NCBI GenBank assembly: GCA_022747635.1 | Contig: JAKTNV010000027.1 | Span: forward strand, 5,279,731 to 5,343,730 | Source of the DNA: Hetaerina americana | Lineage: Eukaryota > Arthropoda > Insecta > Odonata > Calopterygidae | Length of the DNA: 64,000 nt | Direction of reading: 5' to 3' | Shown here: piece after piece, positions 10,111 to 23,996 of the stretch | Layout of the letters: every line of letters starts with the position of its first letter | How positions within the stretch are numbered: position 1 is the first letter of the stretch | Made by a program: the position numbers and the translations under genes | The notes under the pieces: generated by a model | Databases searched by the model: none | What the model saw: the letters and a program-made list of their open reading frames with translations, nothing else | Told to the model about the DNA's origin: nothing

Positions 10111-11268
10111 GATAGAGGGGGCCAATTGAAGGTCATAAAGCAATAGTGTTTGAATAGAAATATAATAACAGTTTAAACGCAGATGAGTGGATGGTTGTAA
10201 ATACTTCGGAGAGGTAGTAGTGAGGACACAGTGAGGGAGTGCGGCTTTCTCGATTCCTGATCTGCATTCTAAAAACTATTGCAATTACCTATTGTTGCAA
10301 GTGAGGTTTACTTTTGTGATACATTTGAAACACCTTACTTTTATGCATTGTGAGAACAGTGCATTTGAAACCCTGGAAGGAAAGGTGCAGGAAAAAATAT
10401 CAAGATCCTAAGAAAATTTTCAATCCATTCCAATCAAGAAGTTTGAAGATTCAGTCCTTGCAATGAGAAAACTTCTCAGGAAAATCTGCTTTGCTCTCGA
10501 CAGTCGAGACAAATATATGGTGGCCACTGAAATTCAGATGCACTTAGAAAAACTTTTTTACACCCTAAAGCAATTCAATGGTTCTCAGGTCAGAGACAGT
10601 TAATTCTTCCACTACCACTGCAAAAACGTTCTATCATTGATTCCATCTCTCCACTGCTGCCAACTTTAAAAGAAAATCAGTGTACCTATGCCGTAGTATG
10701 TTCAAGTTTTTTCCTGTATTATGCTCATAACTATTAATGTTTGGAATTTCGACTTGTTTCAAAAAAAAAAGGAAAAATTATTTGCATCAAACTAGGAATG
10801 AGAATACAATGAAAGCCATTATTGCAAAGATTGCTACTCTTTTAACACAAATACACGCTCTGGTACAGGATTTAATGAAAAAGGTATATCCAGCCAGGAT
10901 TTCAAAACCTTCCACTTGCCTATTCCCATGCATGTTTCAAGTCCATAATTTGTAAAAATAAATTCATGCAAGCGTTAACAAAATCATTACATGCTGCCAA
11001 CACTGAATGGATATGTATGTTTGCATATCCCTTCATGATGATAGAAAGAAAGTGCATAAAATATACTCAGTTGCACCAAAATTACATGGAGTATGTGGTG
11101 GTCTCTAGAGTAATTATTTGTATGTGCCTGACAATGTGCTTCATGAGTGTGTACCTGAAAAAATGTAAAGTTTTGCCATTTCAAATTACATGTTGCAAAT
11201 TCAGGTATACATGAGTTAGCTGGTTGAAAAATAACTCGATTGATGTGTGTGTGTATATGTATATGCTT

Positions 11269-11269
<1 letters not shown>

Positions 11270-11344
<75 letters not shown>

Positions 11345-11371
11345 GTGTGTGTGTGTTTGTGTGTGTGTGTT
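11270..11371. repeat. Compound (AT)n/(GT)n microsatellite
   Basis: acatacatatata.. runs into a long AT tract and then (gt)n to about 11371. Frames across it give Ile-Tyr or Cys-Val repeats only. Confidence 0.95.
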
Positions 11372-12034
11372 TAAATGCAAAATGCAATGTGTTACTCATT
11401 TTTGTGAATAATATGGAGACAATGGCACAGAAGGTATCATCCCCAAAATTACTTCTATATTACTACTGCATGCTGTCAGAAATGGGAATTAATGATTGCA
11501 TTAAATTCAGTTTTGCTTGTTTTAACAAATGCCTCAGCCTTTAGGCCGTTGAAGTTTGCAGCCATGAGAACAAATACCTATGCATTAAATTCCATGAAAT
11601 CAAGGGTGTTTTAACCAACTCTTGCTTGCACAAAAATATTTCCTCATGCACGTGCTTATTTCCAACACAAAGAGTTATTCATTAATCAGAAGTTCTTTAC
11701 AATGCTTTTGGTATATGAGTCAACATTAGTCTGGAAAATATCCAAGCCATAAAAAGATGTTGTAATAATAATATTAAAAGAATGAGTTTCTACATAATGA
11801 TTTGCCATAACTACACACACACACATACACACATATATATTCTAAGTCGACTGCATGGAAAAGCAAAAGTGTGTGCGTGTGTAAAACCATATTTGTGAAA
11901 ATGTATTCACAAGAGTAAGAGGAGGGAAGAGAGGCATCGAGGAAAGAAGTCTCTTCTGAAGCAACTCTTTGATTTTTTAAGTAAGAACAGTGACTGAACT
12001 GATGTGACTGTTTGATTGGGGGAGAGCAAGATGA

Positions 12035-12065
12035 GGGTGAGTGAGTGAGTGAGTGAGTGAGCGAG
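12035..12065. repeat. (GTGA)n microsatellite
   Basis: Seven or so tandem gtga/gagt units. A purine-rich (ga)n stretch follows at about 12100-12185. Confidence 0.9.
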
Positions 12066-12199
12066 CAGAGTGGGAATCCGGACATTGCACACCTTGAGAT
12101 GAAGAGGAAGAAGAAAAGGGAGCAAGAAGGAAAGGGAGGGAGAGATAAGAGGAAGAGAGAGAGAGAGGAAGAGAGAGTGATGGAGGCACTTGTACGCAG

Positions 12200-12200
<1 letters not shown>

Positions 12201-12230
<30 letters not shown>
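12201..12230. repeat. (CA)n microsatellite
   Basis: Fifteen consecutive CA units. Confidence 0.95.
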
Positions 12231-12231
<1 letters not shown>

Positions 12232-15200
12232 TCACATACAAACAAACGCCCTCTGCCCATCATCCCAGTTGGCACAGCTGTGTCTCAAGAATATCATCAT
12301 CCATGCTAGTGATACAATTATTTAAGTGAGAATATTTCAAACATGAACAAATCAAAATGTCTAGCAAAGTAGATAAATTATTTTGATTGCTTTGCACAAC
12401 CCAATCATTGCCCTTTTTATTCGATCAGGTTAATGAAATTCACAGTGGACCTCACATAAAAAATTGGCAGAGAGATGGCAGTTAGATCAGCAAAAGAGTC
12501 CTGCCATGGTATGAGAGATCTGCATGATTGTAAATAAAAATGTGTTTAGAGTACACTTATGTATGTATTCGTGAGTACCACATAACATCACACCAAAAAC
12601 ACACTGCGGTATATATAAGTAGACTATTGCTCCCTTGCTTGCTATACTAACATGTTATATATAAAACAGTTGACGAATGTACAATGTACATGTACACTAA
12701 TTATTATGGTAGTTGATGATACTAAGGTTCAGTTATGTGTGAGTGTGGCCAGTGCATGTGTGCACCAAACCAATGGTGTTCCACATGTGAGAGAGAGACT
12801 ATGATAAGGACACTTTAAGTTCGGACATACGCGGTGGTTATACTAATGAATTACCTTGCAACACGTAAGTGATTTCCTACCCAGCAACCTTCCTCCACAA
12901 CAATCACTACTCATCATACCATAATGATAATTGAAAAGCAAAATTTGGCATTATATACAGTAATTTGCAACATTTCTTGAGGTTTCTTTCTTTGTTCATG
13001 AAACAAATAGGTCTTTCTTTAAGGAAACAAAAGCAGTCATTCTTACAACATAGCTAGTATCGTAAACCAAACTCTTGATCCCATATTTGCTGATATCTTT
13101 TAGGCTTAATATTCAATAGATAATCATAAAAGTAAATATCATAATATGAATGAAACAATAATATTGTTTCATGAAAAATCAAGAATTGCATTGTTTACCT
13201 GGAAATGATATTATTGCTGCTAAGACTTGAATTTAGCTATATTTTCTAATAATTATTTCTTAAATCATATGTGCAAGTAGCCAATTTTGCTACAATGAAG
13301 AATATTATAAATTTACAGTTTTAATATAAATAATTTCAATTGATTAATACTTTTAAAATAGGGCTAATCATTTTGCCAAGTATTCATTCACAGTTATTAA
13401 GAGGAATCTGCACAGATTTTGTGTATAAATATATAATGTATTGCAAATACTTGACTAGGTGAAATCCAGATATACCCTCTAATACCTAAACCTCTACTGG
13501 AAAATGCCACTGCTACTGCACTTGAAAGCCATTAACATCCACCATGGTGGAAGGTAACCTAACTATAAAGTACATTATATTATTATCTTCATATAGCTGA
13601 TCATAATTAGCTATGCTCAATAACTATACATTTTCGTTAATGGCCACACCAGTTTCTTGTTTTTCATCCTCACTCAGATAAAAAAGGGCACTATTAGTAA
13701 CTGCATATCAAAGACTTTGGACCCAAACGCTCCCATATTTGTAATCTGGCATACTTCTGTGATAGCAATCAAATGCATCTGCATTTGACCTCAAATGTAG
13801 CAGACATCAGCAAATGAATGATGATTTTTTTTTCATTTGGTCTGCATAATGATTTAATTCTCCTCATTTTTTAAATGGAGATCTAATTTCAACTCTTACT
13901 TCAATTTCTCAGCTAATGAGAACTTTATGGGAAGTGGGTGAGGTAAATCTTAAAAGGAAAATGGTTGGATCAACCTTCAAAAAACTAAAAGGCAAAGGTA
14001 AGACTTTGTCTTGCTTTTTAATGTGTCTGACCAGAAAAATAACTAGTTATGTCATGAAGGAATTAACCACCATATTATGTCTAGTGTTCCTTGAGAGTAA
14101 AACACACATTTGTTGTAATCAATAATTTAACATTAAGGAAGATTCAATTGTTAGATTTTCACCCCTTATATATAGTTAATACAATTATAGTCATAAAGGC
14201 ATCCTATGATGAACAAGAGGTCTTTTTTTTACAATACACAATTAATTGTTGCTCAATCATAAACAGCAGGAATAAAAATAGCACAGTTCTTTCTTAGAAT
14301 GTGAGTCAGAAGTACTCAACAAGAATAACATAACATCTATCATATTCCCTTAATCTTTTTATGAATAACCTTCCTTCTTTTACAAACTCTGTCACTTATG
14401 CTTGAATTTCCCTCATGTACTATTTGTTTTACTCATGAGATTGAACATGAGTACTCATCAATGAAAAAAAATCAAACTGCTCATTATAAGAAAACCCACT
14501 TTTATATAACTGCCCTTGCACCTAAACACTTCATATAAAGTCAGTCAATCTAGAATTAAAAATGTTTTTAAACTAAAGAAAATCATGAGCCACTAACTAT
14601 TTAAAGCAGATATTGTTAAATTAATAAAAATGAAAAAATATAACTGCTCACAGTTAGAGAATATGTTCAACTGTTTTGAAGAGATTGAAAGAAGTGAGGC
14701 AGTGGAATTATATATATATGTACATGAAAAAGAAGAGAGAAAGGAAAGAAGTGTGGGTTAATGAGAGAGAGAGAGGGCGATCTATAATGGGTGCTAGGAA
14801 TAAAATTAGTGAAGAAGGGAGACGGTGGATGAGGGATGAGAGGGATACAAAGGTTTTTACCTCTATGCCCCAAATACAAACAAATATCACTATCCCCTCC
14901 AAAGGAGACGGGGAAGGTGACACAGTGCCAGAATGAATTGCAGATTCTAAAGTAAATTGAAAGAGATAGTCTTTAATAACATATTAAAATAATGCGCACA
15001 CACACACACACTCAAAACGACTGATATTACAAGAAACCTAGTGATAAGTGATTCAATAATAAACTTTCACTTAAACACATCCAAAATGTACATTGTTTTG
15101 AAAAGGGAAGAAGGCATTTCTTTGATCAAATTTGAATTCACTACTGCAAAAATAATAAATTTAACATAATTTACTATATGAGGAGTGTGAGTGTGTCAAA

Positions 15201-17489
15201 GAAAAAATATATAGAAAATATGTAATTGTTGATTGCTTTGTTTAATAATGCCTTTATTTTTTAGGGGTTTGGGATTTGGGGGTGGGGGGATACTTGAGCA
15301 CAATTGCTCATCACTATATATTCTAAAGTAACGGGAAGGAGAACATGTAGAAGACATAACCTTGGTCATTTTCTTTATATACCTACACACACATATATAA
15401 ATATATATTATATACTATGCAAGTATTGGTTTTGATGCCAGACTCAAGTAAAATTTTGATTTACGATATGATAAGTAGAGTTACCCAGATTGGTAGCTAA
15501 GAACTGGTGTATTAAGAAGAAAATAAAAAAATATGTTTAAATAACTGCCATTATTTGAGGAGTTCTCTTTTGGGTGACATGTAAACTTAACCTAAATCAT
15601 ATGGCACAAGACTTCGTTGAACTCACTCAATCCTTGTATTTTATTTGGTCTTTTGGATAGAATCAAAGAAAGCAGTTTTATACAGTGTATATATATATAT
15701 ATGAAATATACATATATATATAAATATATATCTCACAAAAATAGTAGATTCCCAATGTATGAGCACAATTATTTATTTCACCTTTCACCAACATCTTAGA
15801 ACATAACCCTACTGATACATTATAACAGAAGCTTTGGTATTACTAATTGATTCCAAAGCTTTATGTTCAAGTCATTTAGATGGAGCTTTCCTACCCAAGG
15901 AAAACCTTTATCCTTTCCCCTTGACCAGCCTCCTTCCTATACGCAACCAACACAATTACCGGGCTTATGAGTTTCCTAAAAAAATAGCAAAGCTGCTAAT
16001 AATCGTCCTTGTAACGTGAGATTCTAACAGAATTTTTTGGGAGTAATATTGTATGTTTCTTACCATAAATAAAAAGACATAAGAGAGCAAAGAGATGTGT
16101 TTTCTTTTCAAAATTTGATTCAGATGAGTTAGGCAAATAAAAATGATGTTTAAGAAAAAATTACATCATTTATTAAGGTGTTGGTGTGTTACTCGAACAG
16201 ATGTTTCATATTTTATATGAAATAAACTAATAATATGCATCTTCAAAGGAGCTGTTCATTCATTTCACCTTATGAGTCAACCCTATAGCTATAAGTATGT
16301 AGTAATATTCTCAATAAAAATCCTTCTCTGAAGTACAGTTTACCTCTGAGCGTCATCAAATGAAATATGTTGAAAAATACATAAACTTTGTTAGAAAAGA
16401 TTTAATTTCTAGCTTCAAATGTACCTACAATCTAGTATAAAACTTATATGAAAATTCAATAAAAAGTACTTCACATACACACTGAACTAGGTGGTGCTAT
16501 GTTTTTAGAAAAATGCAATGGCAGCATACAAGAATTTCCTTAATGGTGATCATCAAACCATAGTTTTTCTTTGAGCCAGAGATTATGTACTGTCCTGGGA
16601 ACATCATGGAGGATTAAAGTGATAGCTATCCATATCCATCATTTGTACTGCTTTAACAAAGAAAAATCATCTCATTTAGTACCTGACATCTATTGTTAAG
16701 GAAACTAATTTACCAAAAAGGGTTATAAATTTTGAGAATTGGATGGTGGTAGCTGTCTAAGCTGTCCCATCACCCACATTTTTATTTCTACATTGATCAT
16801 CACTCTTACTTGTTCCATCATAGCTTCTCATATGTCATCCCAGGCCTTCCCCTGTGATTCTTTACTTCTAAGGCTTTCTTCTTTCACTATGAACTTCATT
16901 AAATTATTGTGTTCCTCAGGTTATGAGTCAAATCAGTTTCCATCTTCTCCTTACAGGTAAGTGTCCCCTATGAGCTTTCCTCTCCACCCACTCTTCCATG
17001 TACTTTTTCATTGGTCACTAGAGCTATTTTATTTCTATAATTCTTTGGCAGCACCACTAATTCACCCTGTAAGTTTTTTCATTGCTCAAAATCAAAATCC
17101 TTCCAATATTGGAAACAAGCTGCCAAATAATTCACCATAAAGGCCTGATAACACTTTTGAAGTACATGTGATTAGAATCAATGGGCAAAATATGCAAAGT
17201 ATGATACAGAATCACACAACCATTGCAAATCACACCCCTATACATTATGGATGCATATTTATTTGTTTGATTCATGCGGGTAAATCAATTTCCGCATACA
17301 CTCATGTGTGGCCACAGACTTTCAAACTGAGGAAATTCTTTTTCACTATCGTTTTAAAAGGAGATCTTGTATCAATATTTAGGCCAATATTCCAGCTCAT
17401 CCTTTCCCCAGCATCTCCTCATTTTATTCACAAGATTCAGGCAGTGACTTGGCAAGAGGTAAGAGGTGCTTTAAATTATAGATTTTACT

Positions 17490-19240
17490 GAATGGATCAC
17501 GTATTATGCTTGACACACTTGCTAGCACTCATAAGTAAAGTAACTTTACCCATGGGGGGAGAGGGGGAGAGAGGAGATAGGGGGAGTTACAGGTGGCCTT
17601 GTGGATTTGAAGATGTTGTGAAAGTTTCGAACAATGGGGCAGAGTCTGCATATTGTGTGTCTGGTTTTGTGGGTGCTGTGGAAGCATGTGATGATTAGGT
17701 TAGGCCATTTTGGGTGGTTTGTTTTGGAATGAGGAGTGTACAGGGCAGAAGTTTTGAGGCTTTTGCTATTAAGTAGATTTTCCAGCTACCCATGTGTAGG
17801 TGGTCCATGTATTTCCGTCAGGAGGGGGCATTATTACAGAGACCAAGGCCACGGACTGAGAGTGAAAAAGGAATGGAGCATTTTGTGTGTGACGAGTGTC
17901 AGCTGTTTATGTGAAAGTATTCTTTGCTGGTAGTCAGTTGGTTTCATGTGGACTGAGGTGTTTACTTTATTGTCCTGTCCTCAATGTCGATATTGAGGAA
18001 AGTAATGTTTTGAGTATGATATAGATGGCATTGAAGATACCAAGGAGGAGGAGTTGAGAGGGGAAATGGTGGAGGATAAAGTTTCACATCCATGGAACCA
18101 AAGGAGGAGTATGTCTTCAGTATAACAGGCCCAGGAGAGTGGTTAGAGGACTCAATGTTTGAGAAAGGTGCACTCTAGTTTACAAATAGAGAGTACTAGC
18201 ATAAGCAGGAGCCATACGCGTGCCCATTGCAGTGCCATTTGTTTGTAAGTAGATTTTATTGTTACAGTTGAATATCGTTGTGTGAGGATGAGCTGAGTAA
18301 GTTGGAAGTGAGAATGAGTGGAGGGGGCGTGTGGTATGGCTCACAGGGAGAGATGATATCCGAGGAGTAGCAGGCCTGATTTGTGTGGGATGGAGGTGAC
18401 GTCTATTGTGGCCATGAGAATATTAGCGTTTTGAGGAATTGGGATGGAGTGTTAACGGTGGAGGAAGTGGTGCAAACCTTTGATATAAGAAGGGAGGGAA
18501 GTGACTAAGGGTTGAAGCCAATGTTCTATTAATGCGTGGGTTCACTGGGTGGGTGCGTTGATGCTGGAGACGATGGGGCATCCGAGATTACAAGTTTTGG
18601 GTGGCAAATAGAAGTGAGGTGGGGAAGGAATGGCTCTGTCTGTGGGTGAGAGACCTTTCTTGGGTCCAAATTTGGTTAGGGAGGAGAATATTTCCTTCTG
18701 GTACAAAGGGTTAGGATCATAGGCCAAGGGGGGATTATAATAAGAGGAGTCTTTTAATTGGCACAATGCCTCAGAGATGCAGTCTTTTTTGTTTAGCATG
18801 ATGATGGATGACCCTTCATCCGCCATCATTATTATAAATTTTTTGTTTGATGATAAACATCCTAGGGCTGTTGCCTTGGAGTAGGAAACATGTTTTGGTG
18901 GCCTTAAGGACTGTAAATGTTGTATCAGGTAGGTTTGTCAAAAGAAGTTGATGAAGACTTCTGTCAGATGGTTAGATGGGAGTGGAATGAGTTGATTTCA
19001 GGAAGCAGGGTGGAATTGGGTGAGTACTGAGTTGATGGTGGAAGAGTTTGAGGAACTAGGTTGGGATTTCCAATAAGTGTGCCGGTATGTATTTCAGCAA
19101 AAGATAAAGAATTGGTGATGATGTGGACATGGTTTATTCTAGGGTTGGGGGAGAAAAAGAAGCCTTTACCAAGTAATGAAAGCTTGCTACTGTTGAGCTC
19201 GCTATTGTCTCATAATAACATATTTGAATTTCCTGTGTTT
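17490..19240 (-). pseudogene. Penelope-like element (PLE) remnant, minus strand
   Basis: Minus-strand translation shows PLE reverse transcriptase motifs in order. From 18829 downward: ADEGSSIIMLNKKDCISEAL, then LPPKTCNLGCPIVSS (the LPKIHK..RPIVSS motif) near 18580. Near 18230 is NGTAMGTRMAPAYAS, the G.AMGT..AP.YA motif. Near 18130 is a YIEDILLLW-like version of the YIDDIF catalytic motif. Stops and frameshifts are common. The GIY-YIG endonuclease end (expected toward 17490) is not clearly readable. It is a different PLE lineage from the element at 23904, because the palm motifs differ (AMGTRMAP against AMGSPLSP). Confidence 0.75.
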
Positions 19241-19299
19241 ACATTAGTAATATGATTTGCCATGTTACTGATCACTTTGAGGTCTTGCTAAACCTCATA

Positions 19300-20137
19300 C
19301 GAGGTATATTCAAAAAGGGAAGATCATTTCCTTCTAGTTAAATTTTGGTGGGTCAAAATAAAGTTTTGCTTAAGCAGTGCTATCTATTAATTGTTTCTGA
19401 TGCCACTGAAGTTATTGTTTTGATTCAGTAGTCGTTTTCCTGTTGGTGAATGTAGATGTTGGCAAAAAATCGCTGCTCCCACTAGTTGCAAAGTGCATAC
19501 TGTTATTCCATTTTTGTGTTTGCAAAGGACCATTGCTTGCCCAAATTCATCATGAGTCATGCTTAGTTTATGCAACCACAGTAACTAGTGAAGGAAAGGT
19601 TAGGCAATGGTGTCGAGACTTCAGAAGTAGCTGCAAAAATGTGTATGATGAATAGCGGAGAGGCCAGCCCAGTATCCAGACAAATGAAATTGTTAAACAA
19701 GTGGAACAAGAACTGCGATCTGGTCAATGATTGGTGATTAGTGCTCTGGCCGATAAATTTCCTCTTGATGGAAGGACCACTTTATGTACACACGATAATG
19801 AAGAAAAGTTCGGATATCACACATTGTGTGCTAGATGGATACAGAAAATGTTAATCAACCAACATAAAGAGCAAAGAATGTTGAGTGGGCAAGAATTTTT
19901 GGACCACTTTTGGTCTTCATGATAACCCACCCTACAGTCCCGACTTTCACCTAGCAACTATTTCCATTTCTTGCCCTTGAAATAAAGGCTCCATGGAGAA
20001 TCATTTAAAGATAATAAATAAATTAGGTTTGGAAAAATGAAGTCGGTTTGTAATAAACTAAAACTGTCAATAAAAACTTTTTCTGACAAATGTATTTTTT
20101 TGAGACAAAAGAACCCATACTTTTCAAATATGTCTCA
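19300..20137 (+). mobile_element. Mariner-like DNA transposon, internally deleted, TA-flanked
   Basis: Imperfect terminal inverted repeats: the left end cgaggtatattcaaaaag pairs with the right end read in reverse as tgagacatatttgaaaag. Both sit next to TA (19298-19299 and 20138-20139). The interior keeps transposase pieces: VRQWCRDFRSSCKNVYDE, RPSIQTNEIVKQVEQELRS, ISALADKFPL, LCARWIQKM and KEQRMLSGQEFLDHF. The sequence then jumps to HDNPPYSPD, so the segment with the first catalytic Asp is gone. Several frameshifts and stops. At 838 bp it is well short of the usual 1.3 kb. Confidence 0.75.
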
Positions 20138-21007
20138 TATAACCTCAATCGCCTAATTTACTATCTCATGCCAGTGAAGCTGTACATGGAGATTACAAAA
20201 ACTTTCCTTACTTTCAGGAAAACCAAAATTACAAGTACTTTCCCTTTGAAGAAGAGATGAAAATCCCATGAAAACATTCTAAATGCCAAAACTATGAGAC
20301 TCTGTGAAAATATTTACAGTAACCAGCACAATAATTGGTGAAAATAACACATTCAAACATTGGTGGCCACTACAATATTCAAACTGACATAAAAATTGAA
20401 AGTGGTATATATATCACTAGCAGCATAATAAAAATAATACCTCTCTCGCCATCATGACCTGAAGGGAAAACTACCTGAATATTTGACAAGAGTAAGCTTA
20501 ATGGAGTTACAGATCCTGAAAATTCAATAGATCACAACTGTTCCCCTCTACTGACAAAATAAAACTGCACAGACATAATATAGAAAGCTTCCATAAAATC
20601 CACTTGTTGATTTTTACTAATAGTACCTTAGTTTTAACATTATATTGCATCTTCAGATCATAAGGTGTTCAAACACAAGTCGTATTAATAAAAATCATTT
20701 ATGAGTGTTTTCATTTTCTCCGAGCTGGATAAATTCAACAAAATACTTTAAACCATTTTCTCCAAAAACAGAAATGGGCTATAAGCAGCAGAACACCAAC
20801 TGCTAGTTGGTGCCTTTGGAACAGAGTGCCTAATTTCAAGAGGCCATGCATGGCATCTATGACAGCCACACGCACTCTTCCAAAGACTATGAAGATGTGA
20901 AATTTAGGTGTTACTTTCTGGAATACCTTTCATGTCATAATATCCCCCAGCTTATCTTAGCTTATCTATTTACCCTATGAATCAATTTTTCCCTTGTCTT
21001 CATTATG
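20138..21007. other. AT-rich intergenic DNA, nothing recognised
   Basis: No transposon protein motif, SINE head or plausible exon seen. Confidence 0.4.
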
Positions 21008-21345
21008 AGGGGTTACCTAAAAATAACCGGAATTATTTTTTTTAAAGCTTTATATTTACTTCCTTTTACAAAACAACCTTATCACCTTCAAAGTACTTTC
21101 ATTACTTTTGTCCAATCTACGATTTCATTCCTAGTAGCATTTTTCAAACTCATCTGTTTTCATATCTAAAGGCCCCACCTGCCTGAACAACAACAATTGG
21201 TAGAGCTTTTCCCAAAGCCCAGAGTACAACCCTTGTAAGCTGTTTTTAACATCTCAATGGTTTCTGCAGCATTTACTCAAGCAGGAAGCAGCATTTCACA
21301 GCGGCACGTTCTTCACTAAAATCTGCCATGGAGAAAAATGAGTAG
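21008..21345 (-). pseudogene. Mariner-like transposon, extreme internal deletion
   Basis: The low-coordinate edge carries a mariner-type terminal repeat (tatgaggggttacctaaaaa). On the minus strand an N-terminal transposase piece (EERAAVKCCFLLE, then AAETIEMLKTAY) is joined almost at once to a C-terminal-like piece (NEIVDWTKVMKVL..). Nearly the whole catalytic domain is missing. The opposite terminal repeat was not located with certainty. Confidence 0.5.
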
Positions 21346-21585
21346 CAAGCGGAACTGCTTTTACAAAATGAACTGTTGTGACTGAACACAACCTTCTCAG
21401 ATGACAATGCCTGCTCAGAACTCAGAACAAGTTGCGCTAAGCTCACCTTGTGGAAGAAATGGGTTTTGCGAAAATGGAAAAGGCTATTCGGCTCTTCCAC
21501 CAGGTCAGTTCCTCCATCGATGAAGCCAACGTTTTGGAAAATGTGACCGTAAAAATGACCAGCTTATATGCAGATGGGCATGCCC

Positions 21586-21900
21586 TCAGGTGCCCTCTGA
21601 TTGATCGGTGGATTCCCATCTTTTTCTTGTTGCCTTGATCTTCCTCAGTGTGGGTTTCCACATGTTACTGAGGGAGTTGCCTGTGTCTCGATTGAAAATG
21701 TTTTCTTCATGACGAATTTCAATTGATTCCTTGGTTAATCTTTCCCAAAACTTTATCTCACAGCATAAGATTTTTGCCTTGTCCCATTGTATGGCATGGT
21801 CTAGTCGGATGGAGTGCTCGGCCACCGTAGATTTTTCCGGTTGGCAGAGCTTATAGTGTCTGCGATGTTCCTTGATCCTGGTCGCGATTTTTCACGAATG
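21586..21900 (-). pseudogene. Penelope-like element C-terminal fragment (end of GIY-YIG region)
   Basis: Minus-strand frame gives RIKEHRRHYKLCQPEKSTVAEHS followed by HAIQWDKAKIL, FWERLTKESIEIRHEEN and NRDTGNSLSNMWKPTLRKIK. These match the end of a PLE GIY-YIG endonuclease and its C-terminal extension. No RT remains, so this is a small fragment. The lineage looks distinct from the element at 23904. Confidence 0.7.
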
Positions 21901-23274
21901 AAATCAACAAATGAACATTAGATACTCCAAAAGAGTCACCAAATTATCTTTGCATCAGATTTTATGACACAATCAAATCAAATATTTTAACTCTAATGAA
22001 TCTTTCTTAATGTATGCTTATAATTAATAATGATCCTACTTTCCTCAATTCTCTCTTTTAAATTGCTACTGATCCACCATTTTAACAAAAGGAAGAAATA
22101 TGAATTACATTGTGCCAGTCTATGCTTATTTCAAAATTTAAATCAAAGTGGTGGAGTTAAAAAATGAGGAAAATAATAAGGATAAAAGAAGGGTTGGCAA
22201 GAGATTCAGAAGACAGAAAGGCACTGCTCACCCGCAGGGCACCACTAACTTATTGAGGGTTTTACTGTAGTGATATGGTTCATGGATGGAAAATGCCCCT
22301 GAAAAGTTTATGAATGTTTGGCGTTGAAGAGGCGTTATTGCTTTAAAGGCTAAGAAAGATATGATTTGCAAAGTGATTGGGTGGTGTTTAAAATGGACGG
22401 GGAGTCAGTGAGATGCATGAGAGGAATCATCAGAATTAATTGACCCTCTGTGCGCACGGTACTGTTCTCTCTGTCTATCCTTCCACAGTCCCTCTAACCC
22501 CTTCCTACCCACTCAGTCTCCATATTTCCTTCTTGCCCATTTCACTTTTGAAATGGCCATGGACCAGCACAATGCTATTTAAATTTTAACCTCTGACCAT
22601 TCCCACTGAGCTATGGAATAAATGAACAAGGAAGAATTCCCTGAGAAAATACCTACCAAATGCAGCATCACTAATTCACAGGATTTTCTCTAAATATTAT
22701 TTAATGACTGATTAAGAAAATGATCACCTAGTCTTAAACTATTTAGGAAATGCATAAAAGAAATATATTGCTCTAGTTATTTTTATGAATGTGATACACA
22801 TACTCGTACATGTAGGTACTAATAATCAATATATGTTTTTTGTGATTAATTTTGTGAATACTCATCATGTGATAGAATTAATTTAGCATACTATAAGTGT
22901 ATATTTAACTATATCACTGTTTTAATGTTTACTACTAAGATATTATTGTCACCTTTCCCATGAACTAAAGCCTTTGAAGTGGACTCGTGCATTCTGATGA
23001 CCCCAATAACACTATTGAGGAAGACAAAGGAAAACCAACCCAAACACTTATCTCAGGAAATGATGTTGGACATAGATAGATCTGGGAGTATGAGTCTTGG
23101 TAGCAGAGCAACTCAATTAACTTGGCCACCAAAAACAATAGCCCACAGTCATCATCTAACAAAATATTTTCAAAATGGAATCGACATCTGCAAGAAACAT
23201 TAAGCCAATCTGTTCTAATAGGAACTTGAATGGTTGGACGATGCTGAACAATGACTAACAAAATTTTCCATCAC
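21901..23274. other. AT-rich intergenic DNA, nothing recognised
   Basis: No coding motif assigned. The last 300 nt just upstream of RTE copy D may hold decayed sequence of that element, but I could not read it. Confidence 0.35.
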
Positions 23275-23887
23275 ATATTCAGGCATACACACCAACAACT
23301 AATCATAAGAAAGGAGAATAGACAATGTATATGGTCAAGCAGAGGAAATCATAGGAGGAGGAGTTTCACGGGAAGGAAATATTTGATAGTGATGTTGGAC
23401 AGGAACATGGTACTGGGTGAAGGGAGAGATGGCAGTGAGGTAAGAGAGTATGGTTTAGGAACAAGGAATGGCTGTGGGGAAAAAGCAGCGGATATCTGCA
23501 GGAGAATTGGTTTGATCCTGATGAGCACTAGGTTCAAACATCATAATATGCATAGGTATACATGGAAATTGCCCAGGTATTCACTTATTCATGGATATGA
23601 GTCAACAATATTACGGTTAGGCAATTATTTAGGAAAATAATCATCAATTCAAATGAACTTCGGCCTGAAAACAAAGATTTAGATCATAATTAAGATCAAT
23701 AATAGTGCTGCATTAGGTTCAAGACGATTGGACTGGAGAGACAGATGAAGAAATAGAATGTAGAGAATTAGCTGAGATGAAGAGGAAGAAATAGGAAAAG
23801 GGAGCAGCAGAAAAATTGACGAGTGAGTACCAGATAAGGGGTACAGTAGAAGAAATATGGGAACATCTAAAAAAATATTGAGAACTT
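23275..23887 (+). pseudogene. RTE-type LINE copy D, upstream part (endonuclease)
   Basis: Decayed APE endonuclease of the RTE family: VLGEGRDGSEVREYGLGTRNG and GEKAADICRRIGLI, then a YTWKLP motif near 23560. The linker before RT follows up to 23887. It is interrupted by the Penelope-like element and continues at 25707. Multiple stops. Confidence 0.7.
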
Positions 23888-23949
23888 CAAATGAAACCAT
23901 AGTGAAATGTAATGAAATAATTGACTTTGTAATTCCACACACTTTATTT

Positions 23950-23996
23950 AAAAACACGACCAGGTTTCGACGTTGAACGTCATCATCAGGTGGTCC
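23950..23996 (-). ncRNA. Hammerhead-ribozyme-like motif of the PLE
   Basis: On the minus strand: CTGATGA (23989-23983), one extra nucleotide, then a perfect stem II hairpin gacgt-tca-acgtc (23981-23969), then GAAA (23968-23965) and cctggtc. The three bases before CTGATGA (cac) pair with gtg after gtc, giving a short stem I, while stem III is minimal. Hammerhead motifs with minimal stem III are established in PLE terminal repeats. The extra base after CTGATGA and the weak stems make cleavage uncertain. Confidence 0.6.

Larger units (their letters stand above)
9798..17489. other. Transposon-poor AT-rich DNA downstream of Rdl: probable long 3'UTR and intergenic
   Basis: About 7.7 kb without any recognisable transposon protein, SINE head or long open frame, in contrast to the rest of the window. 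Simple repeats are the only structure I can name. Several AATAAA signals occur (10105, 10957 and others), and a Pumilio-type TGTAAATA lies near 12530. Neuronal channel transcripts often have long 3'UTRs, so part of this may be Rdl 3'UTR; that is inference. Confidence 0.4.

Noticed and set aside
11181..11544. Frames on both strands rich in IYIYIY and VCVCV
   Set aside because: Products of the compound AT/GT microsatellite.
11774..12329. Overlapping frames rich in His-Thr, Cys-Val and Ser-Leu
   Set aside because: They translate the (CA)n, (GTGA)n and (GA)n repeats; no domain.
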